Shown: in pieces, positions 6,321 through 14,652 of the stretch
How the letters are laid out: every line of letters starts with the position of its first letter
Numbering within the stretch: position 1 is the stretch's first letter
NCBI GenBank assembly: GCA_900757145.1
Contig: CAAEMT010000036.1
Span: forward strand, 1 to 17,598
Length of the DNA: 17,598 bases
DNA from: Lachnospiraceae bacterium
Lineage (GTDB): Bacteria > Bacillota > Clostridia > Lachnospirales > Lachnospiraceae
Direction of reading: 5' to 3'
Notes under the pieces: model-generated
Databases searched by the model: none
What the model saw: the letters and a program-made list of their open reading frames with translations, nothing else
Told to the model about the DNA's origin: nothing
Program-made: the position numbers and the translations under genes

Positions 6321-7682
6321 ATGCCTGACATCTTACATGTTGAAAACTCGATTGAAAATACTCGAACCACGCTTGCAGGCCTGCTGCCGCTTCAGGAGAG
6401 CTTTGACCTTATCCAGCGCGATATTGTGATCGGAGGCAGGCAGTCCTCTTTCTATTTTATCGATGGAATGGTAAAGGATGAAGTCATGCTAAAGATCATG
6501 GATTCCCTGATGAAAGTCAAGGCTGAGGATATGCCGCCTGACGCAACAGGCTTTTCTCAGCAAAATATTCCGTATGTGGAAGTCGATGTCCTGTGCGGAT
6601 ATGACCAGATCCTGCGCAATATCCTCTCCGGCGTACTCGTTCTATTTATCGATGGATACGGGGCAGGAATCGCCATCGACTGCCGCACCTACCCTTCAAG
6701 GAGCGTTGAGGAGCCGGATAAGGACAAATCCCTGCGAGGCTCCAAGGATGGTTTTGTGGAGACTGTTGTATTTGACACAGCGCTGATCCGGCGCAGGATA
6801 CGCGATCCGCAGCTTGTCATGGAAATGCTTGAGGTCGGGAATTCCTCACGCTCTGATGTGGTGCTGTGCTATATGAAAAATCTCGTCAATCCTGATCTAC
6901 TGAACAATGTACGCTCAAAAATCGAATCTGTGCGCACAACCGACCTGTGCATGAATCAGCAAAGCCTTGCTCAGGCTCTGATCGGCACGAGATGGTACAA
7001 TCCATTCCCAAAATTCAAGTTTTCTGAGCGTCCTGATACGGCGGCAGCATGTATTATGGAAGGAAAACTTGCGATACTCGTAGACAATTCTCCTGCCGCA
7101 ATGATACTGCCTACTTCGATCTTTGACATGATCGAAGAAGCAAATGACTATTATTTTCCGGCATGGACATCCCTGTACTTAAAGATCGCGCGCATTCTGA
7201 TCCTTCTGCTGACGGTATTTCTGACACCCGTTTTTCTGCTTTTGATGAACAATCCGCAGTGGATCCCCCCTGCCCTTGAATTTGTCGCAGTCAAGGACGT
7301 TGTAAACATTCCGCTCATCTATCAGCTTTTGATCCTTGAGCTTGCAATCGACGGACTGCGGCTTGCGGCACTTAATACGCCGAACATGCTCAGCACGCCG
7401 CTCAGTGTGTTCGCCGGACTCGTTCTTGGCGAGTTTGCCGTGCGCTCCGGCTGGTTCAACTCCGAGGTCATGCTGTATATGGCATTTGTCTCGATTGCAA
7501 ATTATACACAGCCGAACTTTGAACTTGGCTACGCCGTCAAATTTATACGCATGATTTTGCTCGTGCTCACCGCAGTATTCGACTGGGCCGGATTTCTCGC
7601 AGGATGCGCACTGTTGTTCTTTTTGCTGTTTACAAACCGGACGCTTTCCGGACGAAATTATATGAATGTGAAGCTGAACTGA
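6321..7682 (+). CDS. spoVAF: SpoVAF-type spore germination protein (GerA family A subunit homologue)
   Basis: The start chosen is the ATG at 6321 with CGGAGG 9 bases upstream, giving 453 residues; an in-frame ATG at 6294 has no such site. The large soluble N-terminal part (about 1-285) holds the family signatures RDIVIGGRQ, YFIDGMVKDEV and LRGSKDGFVETVVFDTALIR. The C-terminal part has about five hydrophobic segments (about 289-309, 331-352, 361-380, 383-395, 408-439). These features fit SpoVAF better than nutrient-receptor GerAA proteins. In Bacillus, SpoVAF sits in the inner spore membrane and boosts ion release during germination. No spoVA channel genes or B and C receptor subunits are adjacent, so it is an orphan copy. 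A sigma-G-like promoter precedes it. Confidence 0.88.
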   Translation: MPDILHVENSIENTRTTLAGLLPLQESFDLIQRDIVIGGRQSSFYFIDGMVKDEVMLKIMDSLMKVKAEDMPPDATGFSQQNIPYVEVDVLCGYDQILRNILSGVLVLFIDGYGAGIAIDCRTYPSRSVEEPDKDKSLRGSKDGFVETVVFDTALIRRRIRDPQLVMEMLEVGNSSRSDVVLCYMKNLVNPDLLNNVRSKIESVRTTDLCMNQQSLAQALIGTRWYNPFPKFKFSERPDTAAACIMEGKLAILVDNSPAAMILPTSIFDMIEEANDYYFPAWTSLYLKIARILILLLTVFLTPVFLLLMNNPQWIPPALEFVAVKDVVNIPLIYQLLILELAIDGLRLAALNTPNMLSTPLSVFAGLVLGEFAVRSGWFNSEVMLYMAFVSIANYTQPNFELGYAVKFIRMILLVLTAVFDWAGFLAGCALLFFLLFTNRTLSGRNYMNVKLN

Positions 7683-7699
7683 ATCCCACAGTTTTTCCC

Positions 7700-7901
7700 T
7701 CTGCTTTCAGCTCTGCCATGCATGCCACAGACCGCTCCTGCGGAGCTTTCGCTGCTGTACTCCCTCTGCTGTACTTCCTCTGCTTTCAGCTCTACCATGC
7801 ATGCCACAGACCGCTCCTACGGAGCTTTCGCTGCTGTACTTCCTCTGCTTTCAGCTCTACCATGCATGCCACAGACCGCTCCTACGGAGCTTTCGCTGCT
7901 G
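7700..7901. repeat. Tandem 65-bp repeat, three copies, each with a GCTCC hairpin
   Basis: Copies lie at 7700-7764, 7779-7843 and 7844-7901 (last one shortened). A 14-base stub at 7765-7778 consists of the first 5 and last 9 bases of a unit, so it looks like a deletion derivative. Copies 2 and 3 appear identical over their shared length; copy 1 differs at a few bases. Each copy has GCTCC-T(A/G)C-GGAGC, a 5-bp stem with a 3-base loop, and the palindrome CATGCATG. The unit length is not a multiple of three and no ribosome binding site is present, so it is noncoding. The repeats lie in the 340-bp gap between spoVAF and nrdB. Confidence 0.9.
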
Positions 7902-7942
7902 CGCAGCTTCTGTCTGTGGCTGGATGGGCGTTCCGCCCATCC
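7868..7942. other. Branched structure: three-way junction plus GC-rich hairpin
   Basis: In the last repeat copy GCCACAGAC (7868-7876) pairs perfectly with GTCTGTGGC (7912-7920). This encloses two hairpins, GCTCC-TAC-GGAGC (7878-7890) and GCTGC-TGC-GCAGC (7895-7907). A separate 9-bp hairpin GGATGGGCG/CGCCCATCC (7922-7942) with a TTC loop follows. All three small hairpins have 3-base loops. The arrangement resembles an extragenic palindromic element; I do not recognise a named family. Confidence 0.6.
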
Positions 7943-7944
7943 TC

Positions 7945-8003
7945 AAAAAAGAGTCCTACAGCCCTTACCAGATAAATCTGGACGGTCTGTAGGGCTCTTT
8001 TTT
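7945..8003. terminator. Bidirectional terminator between spoVAF and nrdB
   Basis: A 17-bp stem with one G-T wobble (7945-7961 with 7987-8003) has A6 on one side and a T8 run on the other, so it works on both strands. It encloses a 5-bp hairpin CCAGA-TAAA-TCTGG (7968-7981). It sits exactly between the convergent ends of spoVAF and nrdB. Confidence 0.92.
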
Positions 8004-8022
8004 TTGCATGGCTAAACTGGTT

Positions 8023-9084
8023 TTACAAGTCGTCGACTAGGGCGGTCGATTTTGCGTAGGCAGTGGAGCGCGCCTCGAAGAAGTCTGTTTTTACGAGGTT
8101 TGCGTTGGAGTACTGGGATACCCACCGCATGGATTCCGGCTCTTTTTCGCAGTCTGGATAGATAGCTTCGTAGCCGAGACTCATCCAGCGCTGATTTCCT
8201 AGATACTGAATGTAGTCTGTCACCATCTGGCGATTCAGTCCTGCCACTTCATCTCCGATCACATAATGCCCCCAGGCGATTTCCTGACGGACGCCTTCTT
8301 TTAATAATTCCTGCATCTCCTGCACGGTCTGCTCCCCAAACAGCTCCGGCTGTTCTTTGCGAAGCTCTGTGATGATATTGCGAAACAGCCATAGATGTGT
8401 ATTTTCATCGCGGTTGATATAACGGATTTCCTGTGCTGATCCCGGCATTTTTCCATTACGCGACAAATTATAAAAGAACATAAACCCGGAGTAAAAATAA
8501 ATTCCCTCCAGTATATAGTTTGCCATCAGCACCTTCACAAGCGTATGGGCATCCTTCTTTATCTGAAATTCATTGTAGCATTCTCCAATAAACGTATTTC
8601 TTTTCAGAAGATGCTCGTCTGTTTTCCACTGATACAGAATATCCATGCGTTCTTCCGGCGAACAAATCGTATCCAGCATATAGGAATACGACTGTGAGTG
8701 TACGCACTCCTGAAATGTCTGGATATTCAGACAGAGATTTACCTCATTTGCCGTTATATACTCTCCTATGTTCGGCAGGTTTGCCGTCTGGATAGAATCA
8801 AGAAATACAAGAAATGACAGGATTTTGTCATACGCTTCCCTTTCCGCTTTTGGCAGCTTTGGATAATCCTTAATATCCTGAGAAAGATTGATCTCTTCAG
8901 GAATCCAGAAATTGTTCATCGCCTGACGGTACCAATCTGATGTCCAGTGGTATTTCAGGTTGTTGTAGTCATTCAGATTTGTCGTATTTCCGCCGATCAT
9001 GCGCCTGCTGCGCACATCTGTATCGCCGCCCGGATTAAAAAGCGGCTTTCGCTCAAGCATCTTTCCTTTTTCAAATTCGCTCAT
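8023..9084 (-). CDS. nrdB: Class I ribonucleotide reductase, small (beta) subunit
   Basis: The start is the ATG at 9084 with AAGGAGAG 6 bases upstream, giving 353 residues, normal for the family. The diiron ligands are visible: Asp96 (FLDS), Glu126 and His129 (ECVH), Glu193 (ILEG), Glu227 and His230 (RDENTH). Tyr133, four residues after His129, is in the position of the radical tyrosine, so this is a tyrosyl-radical type and not a tyrosine-less one. The protein generates the radical used by NrdA to reduce ribonucleotides to deoxyribonucleotides, which normally needs oxygen. It lies 100 bp downstream of nrdA on the same strand with no terminator between, so the two are probably one transcript. 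No nrdI-like gene is adjacent, which argues against class Ib, but nrdB versus nrdF naming is not fully settled. Confidence 0.95.
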   Translation of the reverse strand: MSEFEKGKMLERKPLFNPGGDTDVRSRRMIGGNTTNLNDYNNLKYHWTSDWYRQAMNNFWIPEEINLSQDIKDYPKLPKAEREAYDKILSFLVFLDSIQTANLPNIGEYITANEVNLCLNIQTFQECVHSQSYSYMLDTICSPEERMDILYQWKTDEHLLKRNTFIGECYNEFQIKKDAHTLVKVLMANYILEGIYFYSGFMFFYNLSRNGKMPGSAQEIRYINRDENTHLWLFRNIITELRKEQPELFGEQTVQEMQELLKEGVRQEIAWGHYVIGDEVAGLNRQMVTDYIQYLGNQRWMSLGYEAIYPDCEKEPESMRWVSQYSNANLVKTDFFEARSTAYAKSTALVDDL

Positions 9085-9184
9085 ATATTTCTCTCCTTCA
9101 CAGATATGTGTCTTTTCTTCGCTGCAAACAGTGCTTTCTATTCCCTGCAATGCAATCCCACGGAGCAGGAATCCATAAAACTCT

Positions 9185-11713
9185 TTACGCTGAGCAGGAT
9201 TCGCACTCCTCTACCTCCAGAGATTTGGATCGCACATAGTAGACCGTCTTTACACCGCATTCCCATGCTTTCAGATACAGATTCAGTACCTGGCGCATCG
9301 TATAATCATTCGTAATATAAAAGTTCATAGACTGCGCCTGATCGATGTGGCGCTGACGGACTCCGCATGCCCGTATCGACCATTCCTGATCAATATGGTG
9401 GGCATTCGTATAATACCAGTACGTCTCCGGTGAAAGCTCCGGCGCTACTCTCGGCAGCATAGAACCTTTCTTTTCTTCTATAAAAAATTTATTCATCACA
9501 GGATCAATCCCAGCTGTTGTTCCGGCAATGATAGATGTAGAACTTGTCGGGGCGATTGCAAGCAGATAGGCGTTTCGCATTCCCTGCTCCGCTGTCTTCT
9601 CCCGAAGCTGTCGCCACCTCTGCGACGTATATCCACGTTTTTCAAAATATGCGCCGTTTTCCCAGTCCGAACCCGCAAAGCAGCCGTAGCTTCCCTTTTC
9701 TTTTGCATAATCACTGCTTGCTTCGATCGCAGCATAATTGATTGTCTCGAACAGGCGGTCAACGAAGTCAAGATGCTCCTTAGAATGCCACTTTATTTTG
9801 TTCTTTGCAAGCATATGATGATAGCCGCTGACGCCAAGACCGATGGAACGGTACTTCTGGTTCGTGATCTTTGCGTACGGTACAGGATAAAAATTCAGAT
9901 CGATCACATTATCCAGCGCACGCACAACCGTTCTTACAACCTGCCGCATATATGCTTCGTCCTGCACCGGAAGCCTTCCAAGTGACAGCGAAGCAAGATT
10001 GCAAACGACAAATTCTCCCGCCTTTGTTGTATTGACAACGACTGTATCACCGTCCTGCGTACTTACCTGCGTGCTTACTGTCTCAATCGGCGCCATATTC
10101 TGTGCGATTTCTGTACAAAGATTGGAACAGTAGATCATTCCTGTATGCGGATTTGGATTTGCCCGATTTACAATGTCTCTGTTAAATGTAAAAGGAGCGC
10201 CTGTCTCGACTACTGACTTAATGATCAATCTTACAAGATCCTTCAGTCCGATCGTTCGCTTTGTAATTCTCGCATCATGCACACAATCCCAATATTTCTT
10301 TTCCCATTCCTCCCCGAACGAATCCTCAAGGCTGTAGCCTTTTACCGTCAAAATTTCATGCGGACACATCAAATACCAGTCCTGATCCAGATTTTCACCT
10401 GCCATTTTCCAGAACAGATCGGGATAGCAGACTGCCGGAAAGACGTCATGCGCTTTCATCCGCTCATCGCCGTTGTTCGTCCTGATCTGCAAAAATTCCG
10501 GCAAATCTCTATGCCATGCATCAAGATACACTGCAACTGCTCCGGCGCGGACTCCCAACTGGTCAACTGCCACCGCAGTATCATTGACGATCCTCAGCCA
10601 GCGGATCACACCGCCCGCAGCTCCTTCAAAACCACGTATCATGCTGCCTGCAGCGCGAACCTTTCCGAAATACATTCCCATTCCGCCGCCATACTTACTT
10701 ACCTGCGCAAAATTATCCACAGAACGGAAGATTCCCTTCAGACTGTCAGGTACGGTATCAATAAAACAGGAGCTGAGCTGATGGAAAGGCTTGCGCGCAT
10801 TTGCCAGCGTCGGCGTCGCCATCGTCACCTCAAGCTTAGATAACATGTCGTAGAAAGCTTTTACCCAAAATAACCGCTGCTCTTTCTTCTCATTCATGGC
10901 AAGATGCAGCGCAATTCCGAGGAACATCTCCTGCGGACTCTCAAGCGGCACATGATGGTGTGTAGAGATTACATAGCGCTTCAGCAAAAGATCAAGCCCG
11001 GAAAAATTGAACAGTCTGTCTCGCTCCTGCACAAGAAAATTCTCCGCCTCATCGATCTCTTCTTTTGAATACGCTTCTAAAATATATCTTCCGTACAATC
11101 CCTCGCTGCACAAATAACTGATCTTATCCCACAGGCTGTAAAGACCGCGCTTTTCTTCTTCCGCGCGCAGTTTTCTGTGAAACCGGAAGGCAAGCAGCCA
11201 GCCCGCAATATTTTCCCATTGCGGAGCTTCCTGACTCGTAAGCTCTGTTGCCGCCTTGATAAGAGCTGCAAGCTTCTCATCCTGATCCATATCTCTTTTT
11301 AAGAATCCGGTAAATTTTCCGTTCAGTATAGAAAGCGCATACGCTTCCCCCGAAAACTCCTGCGCAATATCTCGCAGGAGCTCTTCAAAACCCTCTATCT
11401 CCAACGATGATGCAAGCTCCTGCCGGATACTGCGAAGCTGCGAACGCTCCTGTCTGTACAGGATATATGCTTTTGCCTCACGAAAATATCCCTGCTCCAT
11501 CAGTGTCTCCTCAACAATATCCTGGATCTGTTCTACTGAATCTGCCCCTGCGCGCTCCATTTTCCGTTCCGCTTCAGATAAGAGGCTTTCGAATTGTGCT
11601 TCATCAGCCTGGGTACTGCAGGAATCAAAGCTTTTTTTCATTGCCGATATGATCTTTTCCGGTCTGTACAGCTCCCTCTCTCCCGATCTCTTTATAATAA
11701 ATCGCTCTGCCAT
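9185..11713 (-). CDS. nrdA: Class I ribonucleotide reductase, large (alpha) subunit
   Basis: The start is the ATG at 11713, with AAGGAGG 6 bases upstream, giving 842 residues. An N-terminal ATP-cone (about 3-92) implies allosteric control by ATP/dATP. The catalytic set is complete: Cys316 (SSCF) and Cys571 (VVCN) form the redox pair, Asn531-Cys533-Glu535 (NLCTE) is the radical-bearing active site, and Tyr825-Tyr826 (VYYV) is the radical relay. The C-terminal Cys837/Cys840 (CESC) pair passes electrons from thioredoxin or a similar donor. The product makes deoxyribonucleoside diphosphates with NrdB. It is first in the operon, behind a promoter at 11770-11798; the leader between promoter and gene is short (about 50 nt). 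Confidence 0.97.
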   Translation of the reverse strand: MAERFIIKRSGERELYRPEKIISAMKKSFDSCSTQADEAQFESLLSEAERKMERAGADSVEQIQDIVEETLMEQGYFREAKAYILYRQERSQLRSIRQELASSLEIEGFEELLRDIAQEFSGEAYALSILNGKFTGFLKRDMDQDEKLAALIKAATELTSQEAPQWENIAGWLLAFRFHRKLRAEEEKRGLYSLWDKISYLCSEGLYGRYILEAYSKEEIDEAENFLVQERDRLFNFSGLDLLLKRYVISTHHHVPLESPQEMFLGIALHLAMNEKKEQRLFWVKAFYDMLSKLEVTMATPTLANARKPFHQLSSCFIDTVPDSLKGIFRSVDNFAQVSKYGGGMGMYFGKVRAAGSMIRGFEGAAGGVIRWLRIVNDTAVAVDQLGVRAGAVAVYLDAWHRDLPEFLQIRTNNGDERMKAHDVFPAVCYPDLFWKMAGENLDQDWYLMCPHEILTVKGYSLEDSFGEEWEKKYWDCVHDARITKRTIGLKDLVRLIIKSVVETGAPFTFNRDIVNRANPNPHTGMIYCSNLCTEIAQNMAPIETVSTQVSTQDGDTVVVNTTKAGEFVVCNLASLSLGRLPVQDEAYMRQVVRTVVRALDNVIDLNFYPVPYAKITNQKYRSIGLGVSGYHHMLAKNKIKWHSKEHLDFVDRLFETINYAAIEASSDYAKEKGSYGCFAGSDWENGAYFEKRGYTSQRWRQLREKTAEQGMRNAYLLAIAPTSSTSIIAGTTAGIDPVMNKFFIEEKKGSMLPRVAPELSPETYWYYTNAHHIDQEWSIRACGVRQRHIDQAQSMNFYITNDYTMRQVLNLYLKAWECGVKTVYYVRSKSLEVEECESCSA

Positions 11714-11769
11714 TTATTTCCTCCTTACAATATGTGGTATGTTCCAAGTAAAAAGCCCACTAAATATAT

Positions 11770-11798
11770 ATTATAATGGAAGTGGCGTGCAAAGTAAA
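11770..11798 (-). promoter_or_regulatory. Sigma-A promoter of nrdA-nrdB
   Basis: On the minus strand TTTACT (11793-11798) and a perfect TATAAT (11770-11775) are 17 bases apart. The AT-rich stretch just downstream (around 11733-11775) includes partial matches to the NrdR box, but none is convincing. The promoter lies about 50 bases from the oppositely oriented TTGACA at 11848. Confidence 0.65.
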
Positions 11799-11847
11799 CC
11801 ATCCATTTATAAAAAGAAATGCCGGTTTTGTTTTCCCAGCGTGCGCA

Positions 11848-11877
11848 TTGACAAAAGCCCATCCTTCGTGGTACGCT
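11848..11877 (+). promoter_or_regulatory. Possible promoter of the M32 carboxypeptidase gene
   Basis: A perfect TTGACA (11848-11853) is followed after 18 bases by TACGCT (11872-11877), a poor -10. A TATAAA at 11892-11897 is an alternative -10 without a good -35. The real start is therefore uncertain. Confidence 0.35.
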
Positions 11878-11943
11878 TCACTTACATTCTGTATAAAAAC
11901 ACAGATTTCACAGACAATACATAGTGATAAAGGAGACGTAACT

Positions 11944-13443
11944 ATGCAAAATTCAGTAACCAGATTAAAAGACTACATGAGGAAATTTCAGCAATACCGA
12001 ACGGCAACTGCCCTGCTTAATTGGGATCTTGCAACTATGACGCCCGAAAAGGGAGTCGATTCTAAGGCTGAGGCAATCGGCTTTTATTCCACAGAATCCT
12101 TCCGGCTTGCTACCTCCAGGGAGTACGGCGCACTTTTGGAAGAGCTGTCACAACCGGAGCAGTTTGAAAAACTTGATGCTGCTATGAAAGTAACTGTAAG
12201 ACGGGAGCTGCGCGATTATAACCGCTTTCTGCGCGTACCGGAAGAATTCTATACGGAGTACGTCACACTTCAGGCACGTTCGCAAAAAGCATGGGAGTCA
12301 GCTAAAAAAGCAAACGATTACTCTGTCTTCGCTCCTTATCTTGACAAGATCATTTCCATGACAAAGCAGTACGTGCATTACATGGAACCGGATAAAGAGC
12401 CGTATGAGGTTCTGCTCGATATGTACGAGGAGGGAATCGACAGTGCGACAATCGACCGGATTTTTGATGAATTAAAAGAAGGACTTGCCCCGCTGCTCGA
12501 TAAGATCAACCATGCAGATCAGCCCGACCTGTCTGCGCTTAAAGGAACGTACGACATTACCGCCCAGAAAAAAGTACAGGATATGCTTCTGTCCTATATC
12601 GGCTTTGACTTTACACAGGGAACGACTGCCGAGAGCGAACATCCTTTTACGACAGAGATCGGCTCAGGAGATGTCCGCGTCACAAATCACTTCAGAGAGG
12701 ATGATCCGATCACGGCAATGTTCAGCGCGATCCATGAGGGCGGACACGCTATTTTCGGACAGAATATTGATCCGGCATATGAAAATACTGCTGTTATGCA
12801 GGTAAATCTCATGGGGCTTCATGAAAGTCAGTCCAGATTTTATGAAAATATCCTCGGACGCAATCCGAGCTTCTGGATGCCGATCTATGAGAAGCTTGGA
12901 GAGCTGCTTCCTCAGATGAAAGATGTCCCGTTTGATACTTTCTGCCGTGCGGTCAACTATGTACAGCCAAGCCTGATCCGAACGGACGCAGATGAAGTCA
13001 CCTACTGCCTCCATATTATTCTCCGCTATGAGATCGAACGTGCGATTTTTAATGATGAAGTAACTACAGAAGAGCTTCCGAAGCTCTGGAACGACAAAAT
13101 GGAAGAGCTTCTTGGCGTACGTCCCGAAACAGATGCTGAAGGTATCCTGCAAGACGTTCACTGGTCAGACGGTTCTTTCGGATATTTCCCGTCCTATCTG
13201 CTCGGCTCAGTATATGACGGCATGTTCCTTCGTCAGATAGAAAAAGAGTTGGGCAGCTTAGACGATATTCTTTCAGAAGGCAGGATTTTGCAAATCACGA
13301 AATGGCTTGGTGAAAATATCCACCGATACGGAAGTCTCTACACGTCCGAAGAGGTGATCGAACGGATCTGCGGCGAGGAACTCTGTGCAAAACCGCTGCT
13401 TGATTATTTTAATGAAAAATATTCCAAAATTTATTCGCTATAA
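11944..13443 (+). CDS. Metallocarboxypeptidase, M32 (Taq) family
   Basis: The start is the ATG at 11944, with AAAGGAG 8 bases upstream, giving 499 residues, the usual length of the family. An in-frame extension back to 11776 has no ribosome binding site and crosses the promoter region. The zinc site HEGGH (His264, Glu265, His268) and the M32-specific HESQS (293-297, Glu294 as third ligand) are both intact. The enzyme releases C-terminal amino acids from peptides, probably in the cytoplasm because no signal peptide is visible. It is a single gene: nrdA is divergent and the next gene on the right is convergent. The inverted repeat at 13492-13606 is the only candidate terminator. Confidence 0.95.
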   Translation: MQNSVTRLKDYMRKFQQYRTATALLNWDLATMTPEKGVDSKAEAIGFYSTESFRLATSREYGALLEELSQPEQFEKLDAAMKVTVRRELRDYNRFLRVPEEFYTEYVTLQARSQKAWESAKKANDYSVFAPYLDKIISMTKQYVHYMEPDKEPYEVLLDMYEEGIDSATIDRIFDELKEGLAPLLDKINHADQPDLSALKGTYDITAQKKVQDMLLSYIGFDFTQGTTAESEHPFTTEIGSGDVRVTNHFREDDPITAMFSAIHEGGHAIFGQNIDPAYENTAVMQVNLMGLHESQSRFYENILGRNPSFWMPIYEKLGELLPQMKDVPFDTFCRAVNYVQPSLIRTDADEVTYCLHIILRYEIERAIFNDEVTTEELPKLWNDKMEELLGVRPETDAEGILQDVHWSDGSFGYFPSYLLGSVYDGMFLRQIEKELGSLDDILSEGRILQITKWLGENIHRYGSLYTSEEVIERICGEELCAKPLLDYFNEKYSKIYSL

Positions 13444-13491
13444 ATAATATTTTGCTGACGCAAACGAATACGTTCAAATATTTTACCAACG

Positions 13492-13606
13492 AAAAGGAGC
13501 TGTAAAAATGCTGATTCCAATGTCTTTTTCTCAAAAAAGTATCTTTACTTTCAGAGAAAAATTACCCGTAAGGATAACACCGGAAGCATTTTTAGCAGCT
13601 CCTTTT
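13492..13606. repeat. 115-nt element with 21-bp terminal inverted repeats and inner hairpin
   Basis: The left arm (13492-13512, AAAAGGAGCTG then TAAAAATGCT) pairs with the right arm (13585-13606) over 21 bp with one bulged G. Inside, TTTTTCTC (13525-13532) pairs with GAGAAAAA (13554-13561) around a 6-bp stem AAAGTA/TACTTT (13536-13551). No target-site duplication is obvious. It sits between the convergent M32 and ddh genes, so it may terminate both; a small mobile element or structured RNA are alternatives. Confidence 0.75.
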
Positions 13607-13654
13607 ATCTGTTCCTTTATTGCATTGATTATTTTTACAGCAGGGAAGCTCTAA
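13508..13654 (+). CDS. Possible 48-residue membrane protein, unknown function
   Basis: An ATG at 13508 follows AAAAGGAG with 8 bases of spacing, a textbook ribosome binding site, and opens a 48-codon frame. The product starts MLIPMSFSQK, has a basic middle and ends with a hydrophobic stretch of about 20 residues (about 28-46), so it could be a single-pass membrane peptide. Its ribosome binding site and start codon lie in the left arm of the inverted repeat 13492-13606, which would hide them in RNA. The 3' end overlaps the convergent ddh gene by 20 bases. I recognise no family. The frame may be fortuitous, with the apparent ribosome binding site just being one arm of the stem. Confidence 0.35.
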   Translation: MLIPMSFSQKSIFTFREKLPVRITPEAFLAAPFICSFIALIIFTAGKL

Positions 13655-14621
13655 GCTCCTCTCCTGACTTCGGACTTAAGTATGCCGGAGCAATATCGAA
13701 CACAGTCCTGCATCCGGTCTGCCCCTCTAAAGCGAGACGGTAAGCCGCCCGTGCATATGCCACGATCACACTCGATGTAAACTCCGGATTGGAGTCGAGT
13801 TTCAAGCTGTACTCAATCAGGTGCTTGTGCTCCTTCTCCCAGCCTGTCACACCGCTTCTAAGCACAAATCCGCCGTGAGGAATGCCGCTGTGATTCTTTT
13901 TCAGCTCTTCTTCACTGATAAAATGTACAATTGTATCATAATCAGCAAAGTAATTCGGCATCGTCTTGATCTCCTGCTCGATGCGCGCCGCATCTGCGCC
14001 TTCCTCCAGTACTACGAAACATTCACGCGTATGCTTTTGACGTGTCGTAAGCTGCGGATTCGTCCCTTTTCGCACCTCTTCAAGCGCAGCATCTACCGGA
14101 ATCGTATACTGCTTTGCATCCTTCACACCGTCTATGCGGCGCAGCGCATCTGAATGTCCCTGACTGACACCTTTGCCCCAGAATGTATAATCGCTTCCCT
14201 CCGGCAGGATCGCATTCGCATACATCCGGTTCAGAGAAAACATCCCCGGATCCCATCCTACCGAGATGATCCCAAGCTTTCCGCTCTCCTTTGCCGCGGC
14301 ATCAACATTTGCAAAATGCTCCGGTATCCTTGCATGCGTATCAAAACTGTCTACAACATTAAAATATTTCACATATTCCGGAGTCTGAACCGGAAGGTCT
14401 GTCGCACTTCCGCCGCAAAGGATCAACACATCTATTTTATCCTTCCAAAGCGGCGCATCCTCTATACGGCATACGGACGCAGTCTCAGTAAGGATCTTAA
14501 CAGTCTTAGGATCTCGTCTTGTAAACACAGCCACCAGCTCCATGTCTTCATTCTGACGTACTGCACACTCTACCCCTCGTCCCAGATTTCCATAACCCAA
14601 AATTCCAAGTCTAATACTCAT
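13635..14621 (-). CDS. ddh: meso-Diaminopimelate dehydrogenase
   Basis: The start is the ATG at 14621 with GAGGAG 8 bases upstream, giving 328 residues, the family's usual length; an in-frame GTG 9 bases earlier abuts the ribosome binding site. The N-terminal Rossmann motif GYGNLGRG (9-16) binds NADPH, and FTRRDP follows the second strand. LCGGSATDLP, VDSFDTHARIPEH, SVGWDPGMFSLNR and GVSQGHSDALRR are signatures of this enzyme. It converts tetrahydrodipicolinate, ammonia and NADPH into meso-diaminopimelate in one step, supplying lysine and the peptidoglycan cross-linking residue. It is a single-gene unit with its own promoter. Confidence 0.95.
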   Translation of the reverse strand: MSIRLGILGYGNLGRGVECAVRQNEDMELVAVFTRRDPKTVKILTETASVCRIEDAPLWKDKIDVLILCGGSATDLPVQTPEYVKYFNVVDSFDTHARIPEHFANVDAAAKESGKLGIISVGWDPGMFSLNRMYANAILPEGSDYTFWGKGVSQGHSDALRRIDGVKDAKQYTIPVDAALEEVRKGTNPQLTTRQKHTRECFVVLEEGADAARIEQEIKTMPNYFADYDTIVHFISEEELKKNHSGIPHGGFVLRSGVTGWEKEHKHLIEYSLKLDSNPEFTSSVIVAYARAAYRLALEGQTGCRTVFDIAPAYLSPKSGEELRASLL

Positions 14622-14652
14622 CCTGTTCACTCCTCTTTTTTATTTTTCTCAC

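Noticed and set aside
7700..7901. CRISPR array
   Set aside because: The copies are contiguous 65-bp tandem units with no unique spacers, and there are no cas genes.
7604..8015. Overlapping plus-strand frames running through the 65-bp repeats
   Set aside because: The repeat period is not a multiple of three, the frames cross a terminator, and there is no start signal. The repeated peptide pieces only mirror the DNA repeat.
11733..11775. NrdR boxes upstream of nrdA
   Set aside because: Two stretches match only about five or six positions per half-site and are not properly palindromic. The promoter region is simply AT-rich.
11776..11943. N-terminal extension of the M32 carboxypeptidase
   Set aside because: It crosses the promoter region, lacks a ribosome binding site, and would exceed the family length. 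The ATG at 11944 is well supported.
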